Positions 44,398-53,699 of a stretch of 64,000 bases of DNA are shown piece by piece; within the stretch, counting starts at the first letter, position 1; the number at the start of each line of letters is the position of its first letter. The position numbers were made by a program, and so were the translations under genes. The notes under the pieces are model-generated. The model did no database searches. It was not told the DNA's origin and was given only the letters and a program-made list of their open reading frames with translations. Source of the stretch: Streptomyces lydicus (GTDB lineage: Bacteria > Actinomycetota > Actinomycetes > Streptomycetales > Streptomycetaceae); the NCBI RefSeq assembly GCF_001729485.1, contig NZ_CP017157.1:4278001-4342000 (forward strand), read 5' to 3'.

Positions 44398-47004
44398 TCA
44401 AGGCAGGAGCTCGATGTACCCGCCGGTTCCGTGCACGCGGATCCGCTGCCCGTCCCGGATCAGCCGGGTGGCGTGCTCCACGCCCACGACGGCCGGCAAG
44501 CCGTACTCCCGGGCGATCACCGCGCCATGGGTCATCAGGCCGCCCACCTCCGTCACCAGGCCCGCGATTCCGACGAACAGCGGCGACCAGCTGGGGTCCG
44601 TGAAGGTCGTGACCAGGATGTCGCCCGCTTCGAGTTCGGCGTCCGCCATGTCAAGGATGACGCGGGCCCTCCCCTCGATGGTCCCGGCGGAAACCGGTAG
44701 GCCGATCAGGGCGCCGGCCGGCACGTCGTCGCGCCGGTACGCCCCGGTGAGGGCCTCACCGTCCGAGGTGAGCACCCGGGGCGGGGTGAGCGCGTCGTAC
44801 GACCGGAACGCGTCCTTGCGCTGCTTGACGATCTGGTCATCCACCTGGTTCGAGCGCACGACGTCACGGAGTTCCTGGAACGTGAGGTAGAAGACGTCCT
44901 CCTTCTCAGCAAGCACGTCGGCCTGTACGAGGCGCTCGGCCTCCTCCATCAACGCCTGCTTGTAGACGAAGTAGCGGCTGACGATGCCGTACTTCGGGTA
45001 CTCCCGGTACCCGATGAAGGTCCTGACCCGGTCGATCATCCGCTTGGTCTCGTCGGCTTTCCGGTCCCCGTCCGGCAGGGCCCGCAAGCGTGACAGCACG
45101 TCCTGTTCCTTCTTCAGCGCCTTCTGCCGCCCTTGCTCGAAGCGCCGCTCGGCGGCGCCCGGCTCGAAGTTCCTGACGTTGTCGAGGATCACGGGCACGA
45201 GCGTGGTGGGGCGCTCCCGCCAGCGCGGCCTCGTGATGTCGATCTCGCCGACGCAGCGCATGCCGTACCGGTCGAGGTAGCTCTCGATGGCGTCGCGCGC
45301 TTCGGTCCCGCCCGCGAGCTTCGCCAGCTCGTCCAGGAAGGCCGCGTCCTCGGCGTACTCGACGCGCTGCAGGAACGCCACCACCTCCGCATGCGGGCGG
45401 ATCACGTCCGCGACGTCGAGCAGCGCCAGTCCCATCTCCGACGTGATGTTGTCGGGGGCGGACAGGGTGAGCGTGTCAGCCGCGTTCTTCTCGCCCAGCC
45501 ACTCCTGCAGCTTGTCGTTGAGCCACCACGTGGCCTCCATCCCCGCCATGATCGCCCGTATGCTCAGCGGATCACTGAGGACCCGCTTGTGCTCCTCGAA
45601 TGCCTCCAGCAGGAAGTCGAACAGTGCCGGTCCGGTCTTCGTCCGGATGTCGCGCTCCAGGGCGGCGATGGACGCCTGGCTGCGCTCGATCAGCTCGGTG
45701 ACGAGGGCCGGATCGGTCTCGATCGGGGCGGCCGCTCCGCCGGCCGGCGGCCCGCCGGGAACCGCGTCCGGGAGCGAGGGGACCAAATCGTCGCCGTCGA
45801 GGACGGTCTCCAGAGCGTCCCTGACCAGCGGATCGCCTCTCCCCACGAGGTCCAGGAGGGCGGCGCGGCTCGCGGGCGAGGCCAGGCGCCGGGTGACGTC
45901 GACGAACAGCGTCCCGCCGGCCTCGTGCATCGGCACCATGGCCGTCAGCTTCCACATGGAGAGCCCCAGGGGCTTCATGGGGTCGGTCATCATCTGCTGA
46001 TGTCCGACGGAGACGTAGACGTGATTCTCCTGGTCGTCGGTCTCGGGGATGGGGTACAGCGTCGTGATCGGCCGGCTCTGCACGATCTGGAAGTCCTCGT
46101 CGATCAGGCACCATTCGATGTCCTGCGGGCGGCCGAAGTGCGCTTCGATCCGACGCCCGAGCTGCACGAGCCGTACGACCTGCGCATCCGTCAGCGCCGG
46201 CTGCTCCTGCCGCGGCGAGTCGATCGCCACTTCCTGCGTACCGCCGGCCGGCAGGGCGTGTACGGCACGCTGTTTGGCGGCGATCGTCCTGGCGACGACT
46301 TCGCCGTGTCGCACCTTGAAGACGTCCGGGTTCACCAGGCCGGATACCAGTGCCTCGCCGAGGCCGAAGCCGGCGTCCACGGTGGCGACCTTCCGGTTGC
46401 CTGTGACGGGGTCGGCCGTGAACAGGATGCCGGCCGCATGCGGGAAGACCATCTGCTGCACGACCACGGCCATGTGGACCGTCCGGTGGTCGATGCCGTT
46501 CCGCTGGCGGTAGGTCACGGCCCGCTCGGTGAACAGCGAGGCCCAGCACCGGCTGACATGCTGGAGGATCGCCGCCGGCCCCACGATGTTCAGGTACGTG
46601 TCCTGCTGGCCGGCGAAGGAGGCTGTCGGCAGGTCCTCTGCCGTCGCGCTGGAGCGGACGGCGTACGCGGCTTGCTCGCCGAGCCGGGCGAGCGCGCGGG
46701 TGATCGCCGCCGCGACATCGCCCGGGAGGGCGATTTCTTCGATGGTCCGGCGGATCTGCGCGCTGAGCGTGCGGATCGCCTCCCGGTCGTCCGAGTCCAG
46801 GCGCGACAGCTGATCGAGCCGATCGTCGATGGACGGCGCTTCGGCCATGATCCGCCGGAAGGCGTCCGTCGTCACGCAAAAGCCGGCCGGCACGCGGATG
46901 CCTTCGATCCGCGAGAGCCCGCCCAGGTGCGCGCCCTTGCCGCCAACGACCGCGACCTGCGTCTCGTCAATCTCTTGAAGATCCAACACGTACTGCTCGA
47001 TCAT
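44398..47004 (-). CDS. rph: Rifamycin phosphotransferase
   Basis: 868 residues from ATG 47004 (GGAGGG 7 nt upstream). Three domains: an N-terminal ATP-grasp part (KGAHLGGLSRIEGIRVPAG, YAVRSSATAEDLPTASFAGQ), a central helical drug-binding domain, and a C-terminal swivelling His domain with LMTHGAVIAREYGLPAVVGV. The catalytic histidine is His826 here, essentially the position known in RPH enzymes. The enzyme transfers the beta-phosphate of ATP to the C21 hydroxyl of rifamycins, releasing AMP and phosphate, and confers high-level resistance. Length and motifs are normal. A rifamycin-associated element lies about 320 bp upstream, so expression should rise on rifamycin exposure. Confidence 0.93.
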   Translation of the reverse strand: MIEQYVLDLQEIDETQVAVVGGKGAHLGGLSRIEGIRVPAGFCVTTDAFRRIMAEAPSIDDRLDQLSRLDSDDREAIRTLSAQIRRTIEEIALPGDVAAAITRALARLGEQAAYAVRSSATAEDLPTASFAGQQDTYLNIVGPAAILQHVSRCWASLFTERAVTYRQRNGIDHRTVHMAVVVQQMVFPHAAGILFTADPVTGNRKVATVDAGFGLGEALVSGLVNPDVFKVRHGEVVARTIAAKQRAVHALPAGGTQEVAIDSPRQEQPALTDAQVVRLVQLGRRIEAHFGRPQDIEWCLIDEDFQIVQSRPITTLYPIPETDDQENHVYVSVGHQQMMTDPMKPLGLSMWKLTAMVPMHEAGGTLFVDVTRRLASPASRAALLDLVGRGDPLVRDALETVLDGDDLVPSLPDAVPGGPPAGGAAAPIETDPALVTELIERSQASIAALERDIRTKTGPALFDFLLEAFEEHKRVLSDPLSIRAIMAGMEATWWLNDKLQEWLGEKNAADTLTLSAPDNITSEMGLALLDVADVIRPHAEVVAFLQRVEYAEDAAFLDELAKLAGGTEARDAIESYLDRYGMRCVGEIDITRPRWRERPTTLVPVILDNVRNFEPGAAERRFEQGRQKALKKEQDVLSRLRALPDGDRKADETKRMIDRVRTFIGYREYPKYGIVSRYFVYKQALMEEAERLVQADVLAEKEDVFYLTFQELRDVVRSNQVDDQIVKQRKDAFRSYDALTPPRVLTSDGEALTGAYRRDDVPAGALIGLPVSAGTIEGRARVILDMADAELEAGDILVTTFTDPSWSPLFVGIAGLVTEVGGLMTHGAVIAREYGLPAVVGVEHATRLIRDGQRIRVHGTGGYIELLP

Positions 47005-47322
47005 CGGGATCCCTCCGAGGCAGCCGTGTTCCGTCGCACTGCGGTCGCCGGTCGCCTCACCGGCGCCTCCCACTCTGTCCAACCTCTTGTCCGGCACGAC
47101 CTCACCTCTGGTTGCCTTCCCTTCGACGAGCCGGCCGGCCGCTCCGCCCTCTCGGACGGCGCGTACCCCCGCAGCTCCTTCGCCCCGCGCGCCCGCAACC
47201 GCACTGCAGGCCCCACCGGTTCGACGTCACCGCGTCCCCCGTACGTCGACAACAACACACGCACGTCGTGCCCCTCATTTCCGCAGGTTGTGGCATCGGC
47301 CGACGATTCTGTGCCGTGACCC

Positions 47323-47341
47323 GGGTCTTGCCGCAAGCCCC
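47323..47341 (-). promoter_or_regulatory. Rifamycin-associated element (RAE)
   Basis: On the minus strand GGGGCTTGCGGCAAGACCC, an imperfect 19-bp inverted repeat matching the RAE described upstream of rifamycin-inactivation genes in actinomycetes. A TATAGC hexamer lies just before it in the direction of rph, so the element may overlap the transcription start. Confidence 0.85.
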
Positions 47342-47364
47342 CCCTCGCGCTATAACTTGAGAGT

Positions 47365-47388
47365 GGCAAGGAGAGTGCTCTCCTTGCC
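47365..47388. promoter_or_regulatory. Perfect inverted repeat upstream of the RAE
   Basis: GGCAAGGAGAG - TG - CTCTCCTTGCC, a perfect 11-bp inverted repeat, 23 bp beyond the RAE. On the plus strand it is followed by TTTCCCTTTT, so it could terminate plus-strand transcription, or act as an operator. Confidence 0.5.
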
Positions 47389-47951
47389 TTTCCCTTTTAC
47401 CTTCCGCCGGGACCGGCAAGATCTCGCGAAGCGGTGGCGCGCCGCGTACGGGAACGCGTCGCTGGCCCAGGCCCGAAACGGGGGCTCGATCCCCCTCGGA
47501 CGCTCCCGAGGCGGGTGTTGACCAGCTGGAGCCATCTCGCCTGCGACAGGCCGGGATGCCCGCTGGCATCCACGACCACGCGGTGGAAACACCGACGGCT
47601 GCAGCCGGTTCACGGTCCGTGGTCACTCGACGCCGACGGTTCACTCACCGTCCGCGGGCGGAGGGGCTCGAGTGGAGCAATCCCTGACTCGTTGTCGCAC
47701 TGTCCGGTGCTTGATTCGGGACGTGCGGACCGGCATACCGATGGCAAATAAGTGCCCCGGTGAGCGCCTACTCTCAACGGTGCTGACCAGCAGAAACCTG
47801 TTGTGGCAAACTCAGACACCAGGCGCGCGGTCGGTGCGGCCTCTAGTAGTGGAACGGACAAGGAGTAGCGGCGGCAGCGAGTGGCTGCGCGGCGACCCGA
47901 TCGTGGCGCCGGCACGGGGCGGCCGCCCTGACCTCAGCCGTCTTCCCTGCC
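47389..47951. other. No gene recognised
   Basis: No family match in any frame. It contains a GGGGG-CTCGAT-CCCCC stem around 47481-47497, like a tRNA T-arm, but no full cloverleaf. Confidence 0.4.
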
Positions 47952-48146
47952 GTGTTCGCGCAGGCGACGCTCCTCGCGCACTGGCACGTGGTCCACCCGG
48001 TGGTCGATCCGGGCGACGACTCACCTGGCGGCGGAAGCATGGGGAACGTGATCGCCATGCCGCTCTTCGCGGTAGCTGCCATCGCTTGCCTGCTGTTTCC
48101 TCTGCTGTGGGGAATCACGGCCTTCCGCACGCGGGCGCGGCGGTGA
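47952..48146 (+). CDS. Small single-pass membrane protein
   Basis: 64 residues from GTG 47952. Codon third positions are strongly G/C. One clear membrane helix (VIAMPLFAVAAIACLLFPLLWG) precedes a basic tail TRARR. No good RBS; the frame is open upstream (AAALTSAVFPAVFAQATLL), so this may be the 3' part of a slightly longer gene with a frameshift near 47925. Confidence 0.5.
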   Translation: MFAQATLLAHWHVVHPVVDPGDDSPGGGSMGNVIAMPLFAVAAIACLLFPLLWGITAFRTRARR

Positions 48147-48192
48147 AGGATCTGCCGGCAATTTCCGCTGTCCTGCAGGGAGTTGCCTACTG

Positions 48193-48441
48193 GTGGCCCT
48201 TCCTGCCGCCATGACGCTTCCGTACAGCTGGGCCGATGTCACCACACTCGTCGCCGCGGAACTGGTCGCACTGGGCGTCGTGGAGGCAGCCAGGAAGTGC
48301 GGCACCAGTGTCACCCTGCAGCCGGTCGTCGCTCCGCGGACGTGGAGTGGCCCGACCTTCCAGGACGCCGGCGAACTGGCGGCTGTCGCCTTAGCACGCG
48401 CAGAGCAGGGGCGACCCCTGGGAGAGCTCCCCGAGGCATGA
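48193..48441 (+). CDS. Small hypothetical protein
   Basis: 82 residues from GTG 48193 (a second in-frame start, ATG 48211, is possible). GC-rich third positions support coding. Mostly alpha-helical (ADVTTLVAAELVALGVVEAARK), no signal peptide, no family I recognise. Follows the small membrane protein by 46 nt. Confidence 0.55.
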   Translation: MALPAAMTLPYSWADVTTLVAAELVALGVVEAARKCGTSVTLQPVVAPRTWSGPTFQDAGELAAVALARAEQGRPLGELPEA

Positions 48442-48654
48442 CTGGGAGGCGGCAGGGCGGCGCTGTACTCGCCCCCTGCGCAACGGTGGCCGAAGTCCGC
48501 TTTGCCACCCGAACAGATCGCCGCGCCAGGGCACTGAGAACGACGGGAGCTTTCGCTGGCCGCTCGAGCACTGAGCCGGTCTCGGCAGCCCTGGTGCACG
48601 AGTCGGTGCTGCCGCGGATGCGACGTGTACGCCATGTGGTAGGGGCGCGGCATC

Positions 48655-48777
48655 GTGGGATGGCCGGCGGGCGGCTCGAAGAAGAACCCGCGCCTCAACC
48701 CTTACGACGGCACGGTCGTGGAAATCCGGAACGTGCCCCGCACCGCAGCAGAGCCGCTGCCGTCGACGACGATGTGA
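48655..48777 (+). CDS. Tiny ORF coupled to the HTH gene
   Basis: 40 residues (GTG 48655) containing KKNPRLNPYDGTVVEIRNVP. Its last codons ATGTGA overlap the GTG start of the next gene. Possibly the 3' end of a lost larger gene; included because of the coupling and G/C-rich third positions. Confidence 0.3.
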   Translation: MGWPAGGSKKNPRLNPYDGTVVEIRNVPRTAAEPLPSTTM

Positions 48778-49448
48778 CGGTCATCGAGACCGACGAGCCC
48801 CCCAGCAAGGAGGAGCTGAGCGAACGCCGTGACCAGTTGCTCGACGACCTGCGCACAATCAACGGACTTCTGGAAGAGCACGCAGTCCCATCTGCGGAAC
48901 CTCTGCGCTGTCGGTGCGGGCGCCACGAATGCCCGCCTGAGGGGTACACGGTGACCGAGATTGCTGAGCTGGTCGGCGTTACCGCAAACACGGTGAGCGC
49001 CTGGTGCCGCACAGAAGCGCTCGCCGCGCACCGAGTCGGTGGTCGATGGATCGTGCCGGAGCCCCTCCCCGAATACGTCGGCAGAACCCGCATCCCGTCC
49101 AACGCACCGCGCGAATGCCTCCGGACCCGCGCCTGTCGGTTTCGGTCGGCGGCTGTGACGAAGAGAGGTACTTGGCCCCTCCGAGAGGTAGTTGGCCTCG
49201 TGACTGTGCGCGATCATGCAGCCGTGGTGTGCCGACGTGCGGCGGTCGTCACGAAGGCACGCTTGCTGCCACCGAGATCAATCGACCTCACAGCTCGGTG
49301 CATCCGGCTCGGCCTGAAGAATGTTCTGGGCGCGTGCATGGCGCCGATGCCCGCACGTGCGTATAGCCCCCAACCTCATCCTGGAGGTCGGGGGCTTGGT
49401 GGAACTCACTGCGCCGAAGGGTCAGGGCACGAGGGACGCCTTCCATAG
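48774..49448 (+). CDS. Excisionase/MerR-like helix-turn-helix protein with odd C-terminus
   Basis: 224 codons from GTG 48774. An N-terminal helical region (EELSERRDQLLDDLRTINGL), a Cys/His cluster CRCGRHEC, and an HTH YTVTEIAELVGVTANTVSAW ending HRVGGRWIVP, typical of excisionase/DNA-binding proteins of integrative elements. From about residue 118 composition changes: the frame crosses two AGAGGTA[CG]TTGGCC repeats and the hairpin at 49365-49396. The stop codon has probably been lost and the tail is not natural. Confidence 0.55.
   Translation: MTVIETDEPPSKEELSERRDQLLDDLRTINGLLEEHAVPSAEPLRCRCGRHECPPEGYTVTEIAELVGVTANTVSAWCRTEALAAHRVGGRWIVPEPLPEYVGRTRIPSNAPRECLRTRACRFRSAAVTKRGTWPLREVVGLVTVRDHAAVVCRRAAVVTKARLLPPRSIDLTARCIRLGLKNVLGACMAPMPARAYSPQPHPGGRGLGGTHCAEGSGHEGRLP
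49365..49396 (-). terminator. Terminator of the beta-trefoil-like gene
   Basis: 13-bp stem AGCCCCCAACCTC / GAGGTCGGGGGCT with one mismatch and a 6-nt loop, 25 nt after the minus-strand stop codon. Confidence 0.7.
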
Positions 49449-49994
49449 GGTGACGTCGGCGGCGCGGTTGAAGTAGGCGTTGGTGCAGACGGAGTACGCG
49501 GAGCCTGACTCTGTGCCGAGGCCGTTGGTCTCCAGGAAGCCGCCGTTGGCGCTGTAGAGGTTCCACAGCAGGAGGACGTCACCGGCGCGGACGTTCTTGT
49601 CGGTAGGTGTGGAGGTCTGGGCGAAGATCTGCCACCGGCCAGTACCGGGAGCGCGGTCCTGGTTCGGGGAGGTCGTAACGGCGTACAAGCCGCCGGCGGC
49701 CTGCTGGGCGGTGGCTGCCCCCCCGTTGGTGTCCAGGTAGCTGCCGTTGCCGTACAGGTTGCGGAGATAGACCACGTCCCCGCTCTGGACGAGCTGCCCC
49801 GTGGCCTTGCCGGCGGTCGAGAGGATCTGCCACGTGCCGGTGCCGGGGCCGCGGGTGGGGGTCGGTGCGGTCGAGACCTTGTACAGGGCACCTGCGGCGC
49901 TGCTTGTGGAGTTGGTGTCGAGGTAGCCGCCCGCCCAGTTGTTGTACCCGTTCTGTAAGGCCAGTTTGTCGCCGTACTTGAGCTCGTTCGCCAT
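49422..49994 (-). CDS. Beta-trefoil-like repeat protein without signal peptide
   Basis: 190 residues from ATG 49994 (GGGAGGGGAAG upstream). Three to four units of about 45 residues: LKYGDKLALQNGYNNWAGGY, GDVVYLRNLYGNGSYLDTNG, GDVLLLWNLYSANGGFLETN, each ending in a GTW/RWQI-like strand. The layout suggests a beta-trefoil lectin or binding protein. No export signal. Function unknown. Confidence 0.7.
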   Translation of the reverse strand: MANELKYGDKLALQNGYNNWAGGYLDTNSTSSAAGALYKVSTAPTPTRGPGTGTWQILSTAGKATGQLVQSGDVVYLRNLYGNGSYLDTNGGAATAQQAAGGLYAVTTSPNQDRAPGTGRWQIFAQTSTPTDKNVRAGDVLLLWNLYSANGGFLETNGLGTESGSAYSVCTNAYFNRAADVTLWKASLVP

Positions 49995-49999
49995 CTGGC

Positions 50000-50870
50000 T
50001 TCCCCTCCCTGGTTGAAGTACCGCGGGCCCCGGAACTTGCCTCTGGCGCGTGACCCCCGGTTCGCCTACGCGAGTAGGACATGCCCGACATCGGATTAAT
50101 TAACGCCCTGCGATGTGTGATTGCTCCGGGCCTGGTCAGTAAGCCTCCTTACTGCGGGAGATCGGCCGCGTTTACGAGGGGCACTGGGCAGGCTCACCAC
50201 CCACACAACCGGAGATTCTTCGCGGTGCTCGTGACGCGCCGGGCGGAACCTGCCACAGGTCGCAGCGCTGCTCGGGCCCCCTTGTGGTCACCGCGGTGGC
50301 AAGGAGTCCCCGCTCAGGCCGGGCCGTGCACCTGCTGGTGAATGAGGTGCCGTCGACGAAGCTGCGAGGGCGCTATGAGGAGGCACGAGCACGTTGGCAG
50401 GCTGCGCCGGCCTCGTGTCGAGCGCGTACTGCTGGGGCTCGTACCTCGTCGCGCCTGACACGGTGACGGAATATGGTCCCGGCGGTGCCCGTTGCACGCG
50501 CATGAGCACAGACACGCGGCGTCCGGTCACCATCAACCGCAGGACCAGGGCCCCGGCCACGGGGGTGTCGAGCAAGGAACCACAGTGAGGGGGCCTTGCA
50601 GGCATGATCGGCCGCCCCGGCTGGCTGCATCGCCGTGATGCTGGAGCGGGGGGCCCTGGCCGGCGCGGCACACGCCGCAAACTGTGTGCTGTCCTCACCG
50701 GAAGCAGAACAGGCTCTCCCCACCGCTGGTGTGGCGAATTGCTGCGACGGCCATTCGCTACGCCAGCGCCCCCGTTAGGCGAAAGGCGCGATGGGTGAGG
50801 CCGGCCAGGGCTTTCCCTGGCTGGACGTTCGACGACCCACGCGCCGCCGCTTCGAAACCGAAGGGATACT
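50000..50870. other. No convincing gene
   Basis: Several frames up to about 100 codons exist on both strands, none with a good RBS plus recognisable product. The interval is moderately GC-rich, like decayed coding DNA. Confidence 0.4.
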
Positions 50871-50871
50871 T

Positions 50872-51353
50872 ATTTCACGTCATTTCAAGCGTTCAGTAAC
50901 CTTCTTGGCGGCCCTGTCGCTTGCCGTAAGAGGATTGTCGTCACCGGGCCCGAGGCTCAGGCCGAAGAGGTGTGCAGCGGACACAACTGGATGCGGGAGT
51001 TCGACACGCCTGGCGAGAACATAGAAGTCGAATACCAATTCTGCGTTGGCGGAGGCGGAGGAAAGTACCAGGGGCGGGGCTACGGCACGGTCGATGACGG
51101 GGGCGGAGCACGCAAGGTAGACGCATTCATCGTCGAGACCCGGCTGGAGCGGGGCGACGTCGTCATCACGAGCAAGCGCTGCGATTTCACGAAAGCGGTC
51201 AACTCCAGGGACGGCATAAACATCGACTGCGCCAGCCCGTACGCCCTCGGGCGGACTCATTACGCTGGTGACGGCCGCATCTACATCGACATCGACAACG
51301 ACGGCCGCTCCGGCACCTGGTACGACCTTCCCGGCTCGATCCCGCTTCCATGA
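50872..51353 (+). pseudogene. Secreted hypothetical protein with frameshift after the signal peptide
   Basis: One frame encodes a signal sequence (SRHFKRSVTFLAALSLAV) with GAAGGGA upstream but no normal start codon (ATT). A shift near 50935 leads into VTGPEAQAEEVCSGHNWMRE and a full mature domain ending LPGSIPLP at 51353, with several Cys (CSGH, QFCVGG, KRCDF, DCASP). No known domain. Confidence 0.5.
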
Positions 51354-51481
51354 GCCTGCCGCAACTGCGATCGGGCGCTCCACAGTGCTAAAACGCCGTT
51401 TCTTTTGGGCTGCGAGACCTAGGTCGATGGTCCGACGCGCTGCCCGATGTGTTTCATGACATCTGCTGGTCGGATAGTGGA

Positions 51482-51886
51482 GTGAGCGATCTTGTGAACG
51501 AGCCAGGCCCAGCCGTCCGTTTGCGCTTGGCTGAGGAAAAGAACGTCTGGCTGTGCACCGTGCGTCCGGATGGCTCTGCCCACGTCACGCCTGTCTGGTT
51601 CGTCTACCAGAACTCCCGGTGGTGGATCGGTTCGGATCAGAGCTCCGTCAAGGTCAGAAATATCCGCAAGGAGCCCCGCGTGTCCCTGGCTTTGGAGGAT
51701 GGTCGGTTCCCGGTCGTCGCCGAAGGAGACGCATTACTGATTCGTGATGGGTTCCCTCGCGAGGTCGTGACCGCGTTCGAGCACAAATATGGGTGGGACG
51801 TATCCGCGCCCACGCGCCCCGGAAGCAAGCGGGTGCTGCTGGAAGTGCATGTGCGTCGGTGGCTGTTGGCTGGCACGGCCCAGTGA
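51482..51886 (+). CDS. Pyridoxamine-5'-phosphate-oxidase-like / F420-type split-barrel protein
   Basis: 134 residues from GTG 51482 (GTG 51494 also possible). Typical flavin/F420-binding split beta-barrel: VWLCTVRPDGSAHVTPVWFV, KVRNIRKEPRVSLALEDG, FPVVAEGDALL, ending with VRRWLLA. Likely a small-molecule reductase using FMN or F420. Confidence 0.85.
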   Translation: MSDLVNEPGPAVRLRLAEEKNVWLCTVRPDGSAHVTPVWFVYQNSRWWIGSDQSSVKVRNIRKEPRVSLALEDGRFPVVAEGDALLIRDGFPREVVTAFEHKYGWDVSAPTRPGSKRVLLEVHVRRWLLAGTAQ

Positions 51887-51907
51887 CGGCGGTGGCGGGA
51901 GTCAACC

Positions 51908-52358
51908 TCACGCCACGAGCCGACGGTGGCAGATGAGGACTGCGGCGATGCCGACAAAGGCGAGGAAGGCAGCCCCCGTCGCCCGGACCTCGATCCGGTG
52001 GCGGGACCCGCCTTGTGCGCAGGTGGGGTTGGTGACGTTGAGCCGGAGTGCAGGCGAAGCAGGGGCGTCGAGCAACGGCGCGGACTCCAGTACGTGCAGC
52101 TCCGTGACTGCCAGGGACATTGGCTCGGTGCGGCAGGTGCAGGTAGCCGGTGACGCGGAGCTGATCGGGGGCCAGGTCGTGCAGTACAGCGTGTCCCATC
52201 ACCGGGTCGGCGACGCTGCATGGCAGGACCATCTCGCCGGTGCTGTCGTGTGTGGGGGAGACAGTGAGGCGGAACCGTGCGGTCGATCCGGTGGTGTCGC
52301 CGGGCATGGTCGGCTCGTCCAGGAATCCGTCGAGGACCAGACGATCATTGAGCGTCAT
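51908..52358 (-). pseudogene. Integrative-element-type hypothetical protein, frameshifted
   Basis: Starts TLNDRLVLDGFLDEPTMPG at ATG 52358, then FRLTVSPTHDSTGEMVLPCS. Near 52130 the frame changes and continues EPMSLAVTELHVLESAPLLD to a hydrophobic end AFLAFVGIAAVLI. Both halves join into one plausible protein. Sits beside a WhiB relic. Confidence 0.55.
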
Positions 52359-52427
52359 GCCGCCGCCTTCATGCCTGCTGCGGGGTCGCGAAATTTGCGC
52401 TTGCCGGGCCGGTGGCATCGGTTCACG

Positions 52428-52896
52428 TCACGGCTCGTACGGGGTGAGCTGGCTGGGGATGAGTTCCAGCTCCAGCCGCGCCATCACCTGCTCACGTACG
52501 GTCGGCGGCACGGTGCGGACTGCCCGCTGCTTCTCCTGTTTGTGGCGGGCCTGTTCGGCGGCCACGCCGACCCAGTCGTCCCCGAGGCGTCGTACAAGGT
52601 CTGTGCGGAGGATGGTCCGTTGACGGGCGGCGGTTGCCGCTCACACTCCGGTCGGCGTCAGCTGCTTGTTGGCCAGGGCTCGTTGCAGGCAGCCAGTGAC
52701 GATTGGGCAGCGGGAGCAAGGCTAGCCGCGCCTCGGCGAGGGCTTTCTCCCCGCTCGGCGCGGCCGGTGATGTCCTCGATGGCGAACGGCTTCGGTTCGC
52801 TGCGGCACGCCAGCTTGGCCTTGCGGGGGAAGGGGATCGGGCCGTCGGCGTCGGGCGCGGACGGGGGGTTGGGGGGCCGGTGCGGCGGCCGCTCAT
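52428..52896 (-). pseudogene. WhiB-family regulator relic
   Basis: Joined frames give KAKLACRSEPKPFAIEDI and then CSRCPIVTGCLQRALANKQL, the CxxC...C pattern of the WhiB iron-sulfur cluster. Where the family has GVWGG, the codon is TGA (GV-stop), followed in frame by ARQRTILRTDLVRRLGDDWV and a tail to 52428. At least one frameshift plus this Trp-to-stop change inactivate it. ATG 52896 overlaps the stop of the relic upstream. Confidence 0.65.
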
Positions 52897-53120
52897 GAGG
52901 TGCCCTCCGGAACGAGGTGGGGGAGTTGGAGGAGGACCTGGTGCACGAGGTCCTTCGACGGCCACCACGGTCCGAGTTGCCCGCGTGTGTTGGGAATCGA
53001 GAGGGCGAGCTCCTGGACGTCCGTGAGGATGAGGCGGTGTGCATCCGGCTGCGCCCAGGGGGAGCAGGGCGGGGCGCCTGTGGTGTCGCCGAGGCGGGCG
53101 ACGCCGAGAGGGCGCCGGTG
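52893..53120 (-). pseudogene. Relic of a gene upstream of the WhiB relic
   Basis: An open minus-strand frame with strongly G/C third positions reads RPLGVARLGDTTGAP, LILTDVQELALSIPNTRG and LVHQVLLQLPHLVPEGTS, stopping in an ATGA overlap with the WhiB start. No start codon found upstream. Confidence 0.4.
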
Positions 53121-53184
53121 TGCAGCTGGCGGCCGCGGATCGCTGTTGGCGACCAGAGGGTCCCACAGCGGGGCACGCTCGGTT

Positions 53185-53236
53185 ATCTGGAGGTCTCGCT
53201 CGTAAGCACAGCTCCTGGGCTACGGGTATGTGAGTC
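53185..53236 (+). repeat. 52-bp direct repeat, copy 1
   Basis: Matches 53768-53819 with five differences over 52 bp. It lies about 230 bp upstream of a small secreted protein gene. Confidence 0.75.
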
Positions 53237-53464
53237 GGTGTTGGTGAGGCTTCTCCTTTGCTCTGGGTCTTGATCGTTCGGCGGAGACTGGTCCGTGCTG
53301 CGCTCAGCACGCCCGCGCGAGTGCAGCTCCGGCGGCCCCGGTCAGCGTGCGAGGGCCAGTGCGCGCCGGTGGAGTGCCGCGCGTGCGGGGTGTACGACAC
53401 CATCGACGTCCGCAGATACTGCTGGTCAGCTGGTTCCCAACCAACTCGACCCGAGGATGTCCCC

Positions 53465-53668
53465 ATGCGTCGTGCTCTTACAGCGGTTGCCTTATGCGCC
53501 GCGACCGTTGCTCTCACGCTGGGAAGCGCGGGATTCGCCAACGCGGATACTTGGATCTCCCCGCAACAGTGCCTGGACGGGGGCGGGCAGGTTATGCAGA
53601 TCGAGCCCGGGCTGGGCAACTGCGTCGGCGGGACGTACGACGGTATCGAGGTGCGAGAGCGACCCTGA
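53465..53668 (+). CDS. Small secreted protein
   Basis: 67 residues from ATG 53465. Signal peptide (RRALTAVALCAATVALTLG, cleavage near ANA) and a short mature part with two Cys (PQQCLDGGGQVMQ, GNCVGGTYDG) likely joined by a disulfide. Followed by a terminator. Function unknown. Confidence 0.75.
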   Translation: MRRALTAVALCAATVALTLGSAGFANADTWISPQQCLDGGGQVMQIEPGLGNCVGGTYDGIEVRERP

Positions 53669-53699
53669 GCCCCCCATTCGATTCCACTGTGATGGCATC

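Noticed and set aside
45133..47319. 728-codon plus-strand frame opposite rph
   Set aside because: Mirror frame of a well-conserved enzyme; Arg/Asp/Val-rich with no family.
47434..47520. tRNA-like stem GGGGGCTCGATCCCCC
   Set aside because: Only one arm is present; flanks do not fold into a cloverleaf.
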